DNA of 64,000 nucleotides from Mytilus trossulus (Eukaryota > Mollusca > Bivalvia > Mytilida > Mytilidae). The notes below the pieces were generated by a model, which worked only from the letters and a program-made list of their open reading frames with translations, ran no database searches and was not told where the DNA came from. Positions 1-12,914 of this stretch are shown here, in pieces; positions within the stretch are counted from its first letter, which is position 1, and every line of letters begins with the position of its first letter. The stretch is from positions 49,599,431 to 49,663,430 of the forward strand of contig NC_086381.1 in NCBI RefSeq assembly GCF_036588685.1. Reading direction: 5' to 3'. A program made the translations under genes and the position numbers.

Positions 1-1745
1 CTAAATTAAAAATGTTATCGTTTGTTTTCTTTAAATTTTGGTACAACTAAAAAGGAACATAAATTTACAGTCATTGAGTCTACCTGTACTGGTTTAATTG
101 AAAAATCGCAACGGTCTTTTTGCACATGTACATGTATTTCCTGCTTGTTTTTTTTGTTTTTTTGAAAATTTCAATTCATTCTGTTTCGGCGACTTCTAAA
201 TCTAAACGCACCATACATTTGTTATATTTCCTATTAAGCAAATTTGGAATTTCAAAATATATCTGTAACATATCGACATACATGTAGGCTAAAAGTCAAG
301 TACGACACATTAACAATTTCTGCTATTCTAAATGTATCTATTTGAGATAAGTTTAAGTCAAATTTAATATATCATTTTCCATTAGTTTTTGGGGCAAAAT
401 CAGAGGCATCATTTGTGATACGACCTGTGTTTTTTTTTCTTTCTATGAATGATGGATGATGGAGGAGAAGGAGGAGGAAGATGATGATGATGAATGGATG
501 CTTAACGTCGAGTGGCAAATTCATATTCATATTCATGACGAGACTAATGTAAGATGAATATGTATCGTGCTTTAAAACCAGGTTAAATTCACCATTGTCC
601 AAATAAGATAATACCTAAACCAAATCAGAAATATGGCAGTTGTTTTCCATTCGTTTGAGATTAAAGCTTTTAATTTTGCCATTTGATTTGGGAGTTTCCT
701 TTTCGAGTTTTGCTTGAGTACAGTATTTTTTTGTGATTTAACTTTTACTGGACCGACACGCTGAGATATATTTTAACATGCTAGCGCACTATGTCACAGT
801 GATCAACAGTCTGCAGGTAGATATATTACCTTAATTGGACACTGTATTCTGACTCCGAGTCGACCGGTCTGACAAGTATGCTCTTACTCCTTAATGCCAC
901 ATGATTGACAGAGAAGCGGAGAATACTAATGTTAAAGTCTATGATTTGACTTGTCCGAGGTTTTAATTCACAACGGTCTGCACTCGAGGCAAACACGTTA
1001 CTACGAGACCACTGACAGATGCGGTCCAGTTTTAAATTGAACTTAATCAACAAAATGCAAATGATACATGTACCGACAGTGTTTTTTTTTATCTACGCAG
1101 AGAGTTTTTTTTATTTTGTTTTATAGATAATATTGAGAAAAGAAACAAGGGAATGTGTCAACGCGACAACAACCCGACCATAGAGCAGACAACAGCCGAA
1201 GGCCACCAATTAGTTATAGATGGGTTTTCCCTTTTTGAATGGTTTTACACTCATTTTGTGGGACCTTTTTAGCTTGCTATTCATTGATAACGACGGTACT
1301 TTGGCCTATAACTGTTTACTTTTACAAATTGTTACTTAGATAGAGAGTTGTCTCATTGGAACTCATAACACATCTTCTTATAACTATAAACGCTGTAGAA
1401 TATTGAAACTAAACATGAACACAAAATTAAATATTTAATCATTCTATTCCATTCTCAATTTTATCATAATAGTAAATCTTCATTAATAGACAGGTTATGA
1501 TTGTCATTTGTCATACATCTATTCAAATTAGAAAGTTTTTAGTAGGCTACATAGAAAACAACATGATGAATAATATACTTGCAAACAAAATAACAAAAAC
1601 TAAACTATGAATTCAAAGTAATACAAAACTGAAGCTGTACAAAACATTGAAGCAATTGTCATCTTTAAAAGAAGTTGAGTTTACAATATACAGGAGTACA
1701 AAAATTTTAAGAATCTGTTGACATTTGAAAAATTTGGGTTTAGAA
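1..1745. other. 3' flank of fucosidase gene, no gene seen
   Basis: AT-rich non-coding DNA downstream of the fucosidase stop codon. Short open frames here (for example 372-602 and 826-1053) have low-complexity or unrecognisable translations and no splice context. The only structure I see is a partial interspersed repeat at 1136-1230 and a fragment at about 1290-1385 that resembles the end of another dispersed family (GTTGTCTCATTGG). Confidence 0.6.
1136..1230 (+). repeat. Dispersed repeat family A, partial copy
   Basis: Contains the family A core (GGGAATGTGTCAACGCGACA, then a run ending GACAACAGCCGAAGGC). The same core recurs at 2023-2295, 41475-41620, 42915-43220 (reverse) and 59655-59800. 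This copy has only the first 90 bases or so of the roughly 300-bp consensus. I recognise the family as common in Mytilus sequence; the name is mine. Confidence 0.75.
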
Positions 1746-4700
1746 TTAATTTATCAGCCCAGATATCCTGAGTACCCATGCCTCTTTATTAGGCAACATG
1801 TTAATAGGTATTGCTGGTATAGTAACGTTAATGCCTCCATATTCGTTTGGTTTCCAGGAGAAATTGCCATCATAACCTAACATGTTGATAACAGTTGTAG
1901 TCGATGCCTTAATTGGCGATCCAAGGACTAACGTGTTGTTGTATTTCGGCCAGGATACCATAATTGCATACACATAGACATCTGATCCAATCTCTTTGGA
2001 CGTGTACCTGTAAAATTAAATTTAGAATGTAAATGGGGAATGTGTCAAAGAGACAACAACATAACCATAGAGCAGACAACAGCAGAAGTCACCAACAGGT
2101 CTTCAAATCAGCGATAACCTCCTGCACCCGAAGGCGTCCTTATGCTGGCCCCTAAACAAATATATATACTAGTTCATACTAAACTCCGAATTATAAACAA
2201 AAAAACTCAAATTAAAAAGCATACAAGAATAACAAAGGCCAGAGCCTCCCGACTTGGGACAGGCGCATAAATGCGATGGGGTTAAACATGTTTTTTTTTT
2301 ATATCTCAACCATCCCCCTATACCCTATAACTGTAGCTAATGTGGAAAACAAACGCACAACAATACACATAGTAAAAATCATTTTAAGAGTAAGTCCGAG
2401 TAAAAGTATATATATTTCCTTTCGTTCATGATGCTTTTAAGCTTTCAACTATCAAATCAAATATTATCCCGATATAGTATACCGATTTATGTGATGACGC
2501 AACGCAACTTATAACAATTATAAATCAATTAATTTGAAATAAGCCCTTTTACATAGGTATTTTTTCTTTATGTGTTTGGTTTTATAGCAATAGTGTTGAT
2601 TAGTTTATAGAATACATTTGTGATGGAACTATTAAAGCTATATTTTTGCCTACTTTATGAAATACAATGCTCAAGACCAAAGTGAAACGCACATATTACC
2701 TAAGGCTACTATAACACAGTCATATAACTTACAATCTCTTAGTGTACCTGTACATAGGCAAGGACAAGTTAATTTTTATTTCTTGTGGACAGTGCTGTCT
2801 CATTGGCAATCATACCACATCTTCTTTTTTTATTGTGTGTTTTATTGTTTTGAATACAAAAGACATAGAGTTAGGCATAAGCACATTCATGTAAAACTTT
2901 AATACAACTACACTTGTTGTCGGTACTAATGCAGGCAATCTAAACCATATATTTTTCGTTAATGTTTGTTTATACGTCCTCTTTTCCGGAGAGTTTGCCA
3001 AGTGTGGTTATTATATTGTCTGTTGTTATTTCCAATATTTTGATTAATTACTGTTCTTTTTTTCTATTGTTATTGAAATAAACTATAAAAATATGATAGC
3101 ATATAAAAAGCATATAGATCAAAATGTGTTTAAAAGTATTCAAATCTCGAGAAACAATGAGAAGATTACATTGTTAAAAGAACTGATACCAAATTGACAC
3201 AGTAGTGCGCATGTACGGAAGTGTTTCAAGGGGTAGCTGAATTTCTTACCAAACGTCGCCATTCACAGTGTCGTTTTGATACAACCATGGTCTAGAACCA
3301 TAAATAGCTTCACCGTTGACCTCAAGCCATGCACCAAGTTTTAACAAATAGTCCTGATACAGTGGACTGATTGTCCCTTCTTTGGTTATTCCGACATTAA
3401 TCAGTATATTTCCATTACAACTGAAAAACATAAGGTAAGATACAATTTATTACAGTTCAAATACTAGTATCTGTTCATGCTACTTATTGCATGGTCAAGT
3501 TTCTTGACTCACTATAAAAGGGGGGTTATTCGACTTAGAATATAATGTCCAAGGGTTCTACCATAAACAAACAAATCTAGTATTGATATAATAAACACCA
3601 AAATCTCATCTTCTAAAACTTAAATTAAGAAAATCATTTATCACAAATAAGACACCGACCATTCCGATTTTGCAAAAAAGAAAATATTTGATTTTTTCAG
3701 GGACGAAGAATAAGTTTTCAATGTTAACCGAAAACCAAGCTATTCTTCTTTTTTTTTAATAATATACTGGATAAACATTTTTAATCAAATTTCCTTTCTA
3801 ATTTGCTATAGGAACAAACGCTATTTTTACTTCAATATATAACATTTTATTTTCAAGAAATTAAGAATCTAGCAATCATCTTGAAAATAATAAACCCCTA
3901 ACCACTCTCAACCGATTAGTGGTCGAAGTCAATTGTGAAGTACAAAACCAATAAACATGTCATAAGGTCAGGTTAACCCTGGCATAACAAAACAATTATC
4001 GTGAAATTCTATGAAAAAAATACTAGCAATGGTTTCGTAATGTGTTAAGCCTTACATACTAGTAGTGAATGCCTAAAGTATTAAACCTGACAGACTATCT
4101 GTGGTTGCAATATCTGTTAAATCTGACAAACTATCAGTGGTTGCAATATCTGTTAAATCTGACAGACTATCGGTGGTTGCTTAGGTGTTCAACCTGTAAG
4201 ACTAATAATAGTTTTCATTTGTTAAACCCGACAGCTTTGCAGTACTTGCCTAAAGTGTCAAACCTGACAGAGTAGCAGTAGTTGTTCTGTGTTTTATGTG
4301 TTTAACCTGACAGACTAATATCAGTTGCTTTTAGTGTTAAATCTGACAGACTAGCAGTAATTGTTATGTGTTTAACATGACATACTAGCAGTGATTGCCT
4401 TAAATGTTAAACCTGACAGACAATCAATGGTTGCATTATGTGTTAAACCTTACAGCCCAGCAGTAGTTGCATTGTGTTACACCTGATAAACTAGCAATGG
4501 TTGCGTTATGTGTTGAACCCGACAGACTAGCAGAAGTTGCCCTTTGTTAAACCTGACAGACTAGCAGTGGTTACCTCAACTGTTAAATTAGACAGACTAG
4601 CAGTGTTTGACTAAAGTGTCAAAGCTGACAGACTAGCAGTGGTTGCCTTTTGTAAAACCTAACAGACTAGCAGTGGTTGCGTTATGTGTTGAACCTGACA

Positions 4701-7700
4701 GACTATTAGCAGTTGCTTTAAGTGTTAAACCTGTCAGACTAGGAGTGCTTGACTTGTGTTAAACCAGACAGACTAGCAGTGTTTGTCTAAAGTGTTTAAC
4801 CAGACAGAATAGCAGTGGTTCTCTAAAGCGTTAAACATGACAGACTAGTAGTTGTTATATAAAGTTAAAACTTACAGACTAGCAGTAGTTGCCCTGTGTT
4901 AAACCTGATAGACTAGAAGTGGTTGCTATAAGTGTAAAACCTGACACCCTAACAATTATTAGCTAAAGTGTAAAACATGACAGATTAGAGCCCCAGTCGC
5001 ACTGTTTTAAAAGCGTAGCGAAACGGGAATATACGTATCAAAGCGTAACGAAGCAATAATTTGTTCAAAACGGGACCTGCCCCGTATGTTTTAAAAATTC
5101 AACAACAAACATAGCAAAAATTTAAAGGAAATAGAAACCTAGTAAATACGTATCAAAGCTTATCGGAACGTAACAAAACGTGCTAACTACGTATTAATGC
5201 GTGGTGGAAACGTTGGTCCACACGTACAAATACGTAGTAAAACGTGATTAGTTTTAACATATTTATTTATAGTAAATTGGGAAACAAGTTTTGCAACTTA
5301 TATTAATCCCTTTCCTTTCTGCGGGTGCGAGTGTTGCCTTGTTGCCTCTTTTTCGAAATCTACAAGGGTGTCGTTAACGTGCAAGAGATATGTGAATAAT
5401 GGCTCTCTCTGTTAGCCATTCATCGTCACCCTCCGACGGACTATCATCGTTTCATCAAGACCATACTCACAAATGGTGTCAGGGGGAAAGCCGTAAGAAC
5501 GTAGCACAAACCTAGTAAAACCTAGCTTTCAAAATAACGGGACATTTTTATTCAAAACACAGCATTTTAAAACATAGTAAAACGTGACAGTGTGACTGGG
5601 GCTATAATATTAATGACCAAAAATTGCGTAATTTTTTTTATTGAGTTTTATTTTAATCACAATACTGATTGTGTCCAGGGTTTGGTTAGCAATTAAAAAA
5701 AACTTATCCTTCTTCCCTAGTCTTTTGAAAAGATGATATTGTAGAGTATTATATTTTAATATGATTATAAAATAGGAAAAAACGCACCTGACAGTTTGAG
5801 CGACCTGGGTCAAAAGCTCATTCATAGTAAAATATTCCGAAAGTTTAGAGTTCCTTCTGTATCCAGCAGAATGTTTATCTATTGTCATCACGTTCTCCCA
5901 TTTTCTCGCATGCAGTACCTCTGTGAAAAATATGTAAAACATGAGTTTAGTTTTTAAAATTGAACTACATTGTACTAGCATCAATTGCTTTTAATATCAT
6001 AAATGTGTCTCTTGTTAAGAAAACTAAGAAACGGATGTGTGGAGTAATTGTAACAATGCTTCACGTGTAGAAAAGTCCACGAGTACTACCGTTCAGATCC
6101 TTACTGCAGGGAACTTATTATAATAACATAAGAAATCATCTTTATATACATGTATATCCCTTCATTTTGTATTATGACATTGGTATAATGCATTGTATTC
6201 ACGTACTGTTTTGTTTGTGCACTTTGTTTTTAAGTGAAATATGATTCTAGTAGTATCCTTGTCGATGCTCCCCACTGATGGGCCTTTTTTATATATATAA
6301 AACGTTTTGTTTTGACCTATATAACACGCTTAATTGAATTTCGTAACACGAAAATTAACAAATTATTTGTGTTCATGAGTTGTTGGTCCTAGTTGGTCTC
6401 TTTTCTTCAAATTGCATTGTTAACAATGCTGCCAATATCATTGTCGTTTTTAACTCAACCATGGATTCAATGGTTGAATAAATATTAGTTGATAATGTCC
6501 AGTGGCAAATAGATCATGCATATTTAGGACGAGCTATGGATCGAATCTAAAATCTCGCAAAGTTTCTTTGAGTAATGTGCATGACTGCATGTACCATCAA
6601 ACCATCAAATACGATTGGGAAATTCAATGTTTTTCAAATCACAAGTCTAATTGGTCAATTATTAAAATCAAATAATACTTACTTGGATTAAATTTGTCTC
6701 CGCAATTAACAAATCCTCCATGTTTGCATTTGTCATTGAAACCCCATCTATCATTGGTGACAACATAGTCTTTAACTGGACTACAATGATATAATATAAA
6801 ATAGTATGCATGAATCAATTTCTTTAATCGTTTTATTCTTACATATCATCTTTATTTGACTTCACCTTGATTGAGATTAAAGTAAACCCACCACATAGGC
6901 CCCTTTCTATATATGTATATTCCAAACAATAGAATGACTTAGAGAGATGATAATGTAAGATAAGATAGTATGCATTCCTTCAATACAAAATGTTTATAAA
7001 TAATTATATGAAAGCGTTATCGAAAAAGTAAAGATACTCGTGCTTCATTGCCTCAGTTTGTATGTGTTACGAAAATTGTTACTTTACCGGAAATGATATT
7101 TTTACATATGAAAGGGGCAAGGTATTGCAATCTCATTATATCCTACAAGTCACCTGAAAGTAAGAGATCGTACTAATTTATCATTTTTTATACTTTGTAC
7201 CTGTCGTTATAGAGCCAAGCAAGAAAGTTTGTAGAGTTCCAGTAAGTGTCATTAGCAACCCAATCACCATCTGACCATATGATTTCCGGTTTGTACTTAT
7301 TGACAATCTCATACAGTTCTGGCATTGTTTTAGCCTACAAAAGATAATAATTAATTGATTAAGCAGACTACCTTCTCTCGCTTCAAAATATGTAGATAAG
7401 GGACTGTAGAAATAATATAAAGCCTCGGTCACACCGTACCGGATAGCTCGAACGGACATATAACGGATAAAATGGATGATGAACGAATCTGAAACGGATA
7501 CTAAGTAAATGCCAATTAAAAATTTCGCGTCAGAAATGCCAATCATTGGTATGTCAGATTTCTTAAAGTTCATGAATTCTTATTATTCATATTCGATCGT
7601 AGAGTATAGGCACGTCTTCACAATTAAGCAGTTTTTATTCAGACCAGACACTGCCCTTCGACAGAATTTTTAAGGACAAACCAAAAAGCAGTTACACACA

Positions 7701-10700
7701 AGCATTTTAAATATTTATGCGATTTACATGTTTTATTATTGTCGCCTTTGATTTTTCCGTATATCTTGTTCATCCGTTTTATCCGCTACGCTTCCGTTAG
7801 GTGTCTATTTTAAGCGGTACACGTCCGTTGGATGTACGTTCGACATCTGTTCTGTCCGGTACGTTTCCGTTTCTCGTAAGTTGTATATCCGGTGTGTGTC
7901 CGTTACACGTCCGTTTTATTCGGTCAGTACATCAAAAGACTCCCAACGGATAACAATTTTGTCAACGGACAACTTTTATTTTCATCAGTCAGGCGTCCGT
8001 TCGTGCTATCCGGTAAGATGTGACCGAGGCTTTACGAATGATTTCTTTTCATTTTTTCAGTAGATTGAAATATTTTCTGATACAAGTGTGGACACAGATT
8101 AGTGTTGATAGTACGTTTCGATGTTTGACAAGTGTTTTCTGACAAAAAGAGTTCTATGGTTCAAGATACAAATAGCTAGGATCGATACCACGATAATAAC
8201 GCAAATACAAAATGGTTGTGTTCGAAATGAAAGAAAATAAACGAACGTTAACAAATCAATGAATCAACAATGATGAAAAATTAATTGATTCTGAATGGTA
8301 GTTACATTATAATTATAGTCTGTGTTTACACCAGATTGTTATATATTGCAAGTTCTGGAAAAACAGATTTAATTTTTCTCAAATTATTTTCTAAACTTCA
8401 AACTAATATAAATATAAAAGTAAGAAGATGGCCAATTAGATAACTTTCAACAAGTGATAAAATGTAGTAGTAAAAAGAAATTATAAGCCTTCGTATGGAC
8501 TTCAACAATGGAAAAAAAATATTTTGTTGTTTATAAAAGGTCCTGACATGAAAAGCAATTGAAAGTTAAACATGTTTTATTTGCAAAAGTAGCAAAAGGG
8601 ATTGGACATAAGTTATAACTACATTAGAGTCGTCCTCTCCCAGCAATTGAAACGAAAATACCATTAAGTTTTACAATGTTTCAAGAAGTTACTATATGGG
8701 ATATATGGCTGCCTACAAAACAGATGAATATGTACTTCATTTGTAAAGGATGCTGTCTTTCAAGCAGAATCTAAAGTTAATTGTGAAGTTGACGTGATGT
8801 TACAACATTGCCGCAGGCTATAATAGGTGAGGGTTAAGCGTTGAAAATTATGGTAGCTCCTAAACATTATATATGTGCTCGTCCCAAGTCACGTGTCTGT
8901 AATTCAGTGGTTGTCGTAGGTTGCCGTCTAATTCCTTTTTTTCGTTTATTGTCAGTCAGGTCTTTTTTTTTTTTTTTTGAATTGATAAATATAAACAATA
9001 GTGAAAACACGACTTTTGTTTCTATATATTTTTCTGTTTGAAAGTAGACTTGTCTATACCGGGAAAGTGACCCTTTGTCTAAACGATCTTGTGTTCAATT
9101 GCGTTTAATTGCGTTAAATTGTGCAGATGGTTTTAGAAGAAAAACTTACAGCAACAAACTTTTGGGTTTTGAAATCATTTGCCTTATCTTCCAAATAAAG
9201 TCGATTGAACCACTCAAATAAAGAATGGTATAGTCCAAAATGGAGGTCTGTATTCTCCCTAATAGCGTCTGCAAGCTCACCTAAAAATAAAAGAAATCGC
9301 ATATAATTTAGAATAATTTAATTTCGGATGTGACACGACTTTTGATTAGAAAGTTGTATGTTAAAGCTCATAGATATGTTTTCATGTGACTGTCAGATCA
9401 ACAACGGTATTTCCCCATGATTTTCTCCTTAAACAAGAATGGGTCCAAAGTACACGGGTGCCCCACTTGCACTATGATTTTTTATGAAATGGAGTAAAAA
9501 AAATCTAATTTTGATGCCAAAATTAGAAAAAAACATGTCATAGGGAACATGTGTATTAAGTTTCAAGTTGATTGGCCTTTAGCTTCATCAAAAACTACCT
9601 TCACCAAAAAACTTTTACCTGTAGCGGGATAGACGGACGAACGGACGGACGCACATACCAGAAAACAAAAAAACATAATGCTCTTCTACTATCGTAGATG
9701 GGGCATAAACATGAATTTGTTATTGTTAAATTATAAGTAATGATTGTAATCTTTTTTTTTTCTTTTTTTTTTTAAATTAAACTCCAAACTATGGTGACCC
9801 GATTTTACTTCTTCCGCATACACAGACCAAATATTACAGTCATTCCTTAAATATATTAATGTAATAGTTTCATTTCAAGTTTATTGTTGACATCGTAAAT
9901 CGGTTGGTTATAAATTAAAAGTCACCTTTTTTAATAATAAATTACAATTAATTGATAACCACATCAAACAAGACGATACCTCTCTTACGTAACAGATATG
10001 TTTTGAAAGGACAAAAATGCATGCAATTCTTAAGTATTTGTCGATTTATAAAATTTATTTAATGAAAATTGTTCGATCTATCATGATATATAGTTACTGT
10101 ACCTTTCCCAGGTGTATTTACAGATAACTTTTTACATGATTATACAAATCAAATGATTGTTTGATATGTGCTTAACGTTCAGTGGCAAATATTTCATGCG
10201 TGTTTGAAACGAGAGCAAATTAACCGACAAAGAACACAAAAGCTAGGTCCTATAAACGAGGCCGTCCGGCTTAAAGGTCAGGGCATTTTGGACTGGCACA
10301 AGCATATTTTTGGTATATTGGATAGGTACGCTACAGAAAACTTGCGGATCCCTGAAAGGGTTGTTACAAGTGATCTTATTGTACAGAGAGCGTGAAACTC
10401 TCTCTAAAGGAGCTACCATTTGATTTTTATGGGGGGAGGGGGGGGCCAGGATGAAATTTGAAAAAAATAGGCAGGACAGAAGTTTTGAGTAAAAAAAAAG
10501 GCAGGATGAGACACTTGCAAAAAAAAAAAGTCAGGACGACAATTTAGGTAAAAAAAGTCAGGATAAACTAAAACAAAAAAGGCAGGACTGAACAGAGTGA
10601 AAAATAAAAAGGCAGGACAGAGATTACAGCTAAAAAAAATGCAGGACAACATTTTTCATCCTAGCCCCCACATACAAATCAAATGGTAGCTCCCTAAACA

Positions 10701-12914
10701 AGCCATCGTACTCGTGCAATGTCGCCATTCTGATCGGACGTGACTCACTGCATACCTATACATTGCACAGTCAATCGGACTTCTCTAATTTTAAAGGGTA
10801 ATAATTTGATATGTATCTTTACTTATATCGTTTTGAGCGCAACAGCAAGCAGTTTGTTTTTGAGTAATTTTAATTGAAACGGCTTCTGGTATTTGCAAGA
10901 AGACATAGAACGTTCATGCTTTTCTTGTTCGTGAACTGACACTTAATACTTCTACCCCTTTTTGGGTCATAATTGAATTTCTCTTTCCGTTATAAGAAAA
11001 CACTTACCAACAATATCTCTTTTAGGGCCGACATCCATACTGTTCCAATTCCAGGAAAAATTGGAAGGCCACATGGTAAAACCTTCATGATGCTTTGCCG
11101 TTAATACTACATACCTGATATGAAAAATAAATATGAAATAGAAAATGTGTGAACAGAGATCGAAGCTTTTATGTTAACGAATAAAAAATAGAGTCAATGT
11201 AAATTGTTGAAACTATTCAAATACTTCTATATAAAGTGTTATTTAAAGTGTAGATTAGGCAAAGCAATTATATATAGCATAGCATATAGCATAAAAGATT
11301 TATTTAAAGTCGGTTATACATATAACAATACAACATAAGCTCTGTAGCTCGCTATTATTCCGACATAGATATAGAAATACAACATAGTTATATATAAAAA
11401 AACAAGGAAGGTATTCATCTGTTATTACTTTGGGGGAAGTTAAACAGCCCTTGCTCCCATAGAGGATGACAGTAAAATGCATTTCGGGTTTAAAACAAAT
11501 ATCTCTTGATTTCTGTATTACTGTATTAGGTTACATTATTGTTCAAAACCGAATAGAAAAAAACGGGTCAATATGGGACATCTTAAGTTTCTAATTTGAA
11601 TTTAACTAATTGTGGAAAATGCAAAAATCAAGATGAAATTTGAAAAAAATAGGCAGGTCAGGAGCTTTGAGTAAAAAAAAAAGACAGGATGAGACACTTG
11701 CAAAAAAAAAAAGTCAGGACGACAATTTAGGTAAAAAAAAAAGTCAGGATGAACTAAAAAAAAAATAAAAGGCAGGACAGAGATTACAGCTAAAAAAAAT
11801 GCAGGACAACAATGTTCATCCTAGCCCCCTCCCCCCCCCCCCCCCCCCCAATTAAAAATCAAATGGTAGCTCCCTTACTGTGGTATAATCTGGATAATGC
11901 ACGACTCAGGTGTGCATTAACTACTTCAATTATTGCACAGGTCACGTCCTTGAACTATAACATAATTCGGTTCAGTCTGACATAATCACTTGTACATTTT
12001 GTCTATACCCTAAGAAATATTGACTTAGTCGAAACGCGGCCACTTGAAAAAAGTTATTTACAACCTTAATATTTGTTTATGAAATAACACTTTCTATAGA
12101 AGTATTTGAATATTTTCAACAAACGATCAATATAATAATTTCAATAACGGTCTAACGATTTTTAAGAATTATACAAGCCAGTTCAAATATAAGAACATCA
12201 ATATCTATACAATGGGTGCAGACGACAACAGGTAATGCATGTTTATACATTTTATATGTATCATAGATGAAGTATTACATCTATGATTGTATATGTATAA
12301 TATTTTAATAATTGAAGTTCATTTCTAAATTTAAAATATTTATGCATACAAATGTACAAGATTGTCCGTTTGCGATAACTTGAAATCCTGAATCTGATCC
12401 TAGTAAGGTCATTGTTTATGTTGACGACTGGTCTCTTTGTGCTTTGAAATATCAAATTACTTGTTTTGAACATAATAGTATGTCATTTGGGGGAGGTCAT
12501 TGACTTGAAGACGTATTTCTTATGTCCTCTTTATATAAATAAAATACAATGTACTTACTTAGCTCCAGATAGTTTCAACAAATTCGCCCATTCTTTGGCA
12601 TCGAAAAACTCTGCCGTTAATTGTGGTGCAAAGTCTGCGTACGTGAAATCGGGTCGATAATTTTCTTTCATGAACTTCATTAGAATTGGACTTTTCCATC
12701 CTAACCACTGCTCCACGAACCATTCGGATAAGATCGAAGGGACGGAAAACACTCCGTAATGAATGAGAATGCCAATCTTAGAATCATCGAACCAGCCAGG
12801 TACAGGCCTTGAGTCTATTGATTCCCAATTCGGTTCATATCTTATACATGAAATACATGCAATGAAAACGAACAGTAATAGAAAAGTCATAAAACATCCA
12901 ATGCGTAGATGCAT
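1746..12914 (-). CDS. FUCA1: Alpha-L-fucosidase, GH29, complete, 8 exons
   Basis: Exo-hydrolase removing terminal alpha-L-fucose from glycans, normally lysosomal or secreted. Exons (minus strand): 12914-12559, 11114-11008, 9280-9150, 7334-7201, 6780-6683, 5920-5788, 3420-3250, 2007-1746. All introns are GT-AG, phases agree throughout, and the sum is 1392 nt (463 residues plus stop), close to human FUCA1, which also has eight exons. Residues 1 to about 23 are a hydrophobic signal peptide. Family motifs seen: TAKHHEGF (about 124-131), [15 protein letters not shown], and IIWSDGDW with the expected nucleophile Asp at about 220. Then come [19 protein letters not shown]-like VTNDRWGF, and a C-terminal beta domain ending GLIN. 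The family signature P-x2-L-x3-K-W-E-x-C is present at 275-286 except that the final Cys is Val. Start chosen as the Met that opens the signal peptide. Introns hold several mobile elements. The symbol denotes the family; one-to-one orthology is not tested. Confidence 0.95.
2023..2295 (+). repeat. Dispersed repeat family A, near full copy
   Basis: In the last fucosidase intron. It runs from GGGGAATGTGTCAAAGAGAC to the motif GACTTGGGACAGGCGCATAA and then GGGGTTAAACATG. The reverse-orientation copy at 42915-43220 matches along its whole length, which defines the element ends. No terminal inverted repeats or coding capacity seen, so the transposition class is unknown. Confidence 0.8.
4060..4985. 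repeat. Tandem repeat, unit about 37 bp
   Basis: About 25 degenerate copies of a unit built around TTAAACCTGACAGACTAGCA followed by GTGGTTGC, spaced 35-39 bp. Lies in the fucosidase intron between exons 6 and 7 and ends directly at the inverted-repeat element at 4988. Copies drift in sequence and length, so the array looks old. Confidence 0.9.
4988..5604. mobile_element. TA-flanked MITE-like element, 617 bp
   Basis: Left end GAGCCCCAGTCGCACTGT; right end, reverse-complemented, TAGCCCCAGTCACACTGT. Both ends are flanked by TA (4986-4987 and 5605-5606), as expected for Tc1/mariner-like insertion. The interior has many short motifs of the AACGTAGTAAAACG type and a more GC-rich core at about 5310-5480. 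No transposase frame. Sits in a fucosidase intron. Its ends resemble those of the 613-bp element at 7420. Confidence 0.8.
7420..8032. mobile_element. TA-flanked MITE-like element, 613 bp
   Basis: Left end AAGCCTCGGTCACA; the right end is its exact reverse complement, with pairing continuing imperfectly into ACCGGATAG. TA lies at both junctions (7418-7419 and 8033-8034). The left half repeats ACGGATA-type motifs and the right half repeats the complementary TATCCG/TCCGTT motifs, so the element can fold back. No coding frame. It lies in the fucosidase intron between exons 3 and 4, close to the exon 4 acceptor at 7334. Confidence 0.85.
8870..8965 (+). repeat. Dispersed repeat family B fragment
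   Basis: CGTCCCAAGTCACGTGTCTG followed by AATTCAGTGGTTGTCG matches one end of family B, better seen at 61425-61715 (same orientation) and 57297-57500 (reverse). Intronic in the fucosidase gene. Confidence 0.6.
9425..9715 (+). repeat. Interspersed repeat with GGACGGACG motif
   Basis: Segment reading ACAAGAATGGGTCCAAAGTA ... GATTGGCCTTTAGCTTCATC ... GACGGACGAACGGACGGACG ... TAATGCTCTTCTACTATCG. I recognise this arrangement as a high-copy bivalve interspersed repeat from memory; only this copy is in the window, so its boundaries are approximate. It lies in the fucosidase intron between exons 2 and 3. Confidence 0.55.
10408..10695. mobile_element. Foldback element with A-rich GGCAGGAC repeats
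   Basis: Ends are inverted copies of GGAGCTACCATTTGATTT followed inward by a G-run (left) or C-run (right) and GGMTAGGATGAAA-like sequence. Between them, blocks of 6-10 A alternate with GGCAGGAC or GTCAGGAC about every 20-28 bp. Further copies are at 11625-11875 and 13335-13556. No protein-coding signal; the frame at 10413-10652 is an artefact of this composition. Confidence 0.8.
11625..11875. mobile_element. Foldback element copy 2, left end truncated
   Basis: Same interior as the element at 10408 (A-runs alternating with GTCAGGAC/GGCAGGAC) and the same right terminus reading AAATCAAATGGTAGCTCCCT. The left terminal repeat is absent. The right end carries an expanded C homopolymer at about 11827-11849, a likely assembly-error or slippage site. 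Confidence 0.75.
11879..11945. repeat. Short dispersed repeat shared with 43860
   Basis: GTATAATCTGGATAATGCAC followed by a GCATTAACTAC segment recurs at about 43864-43925 with a few changes. Both lie beside other repeats. Function and full extent unknown. Confidence 0.5.

Noticed and set aside
7181-7573. Minus-strand 130-codon frame as a separate gene
   Set aside because: It is a shifted frame over fucosidase exon 4 and the start of the 613-bp element.
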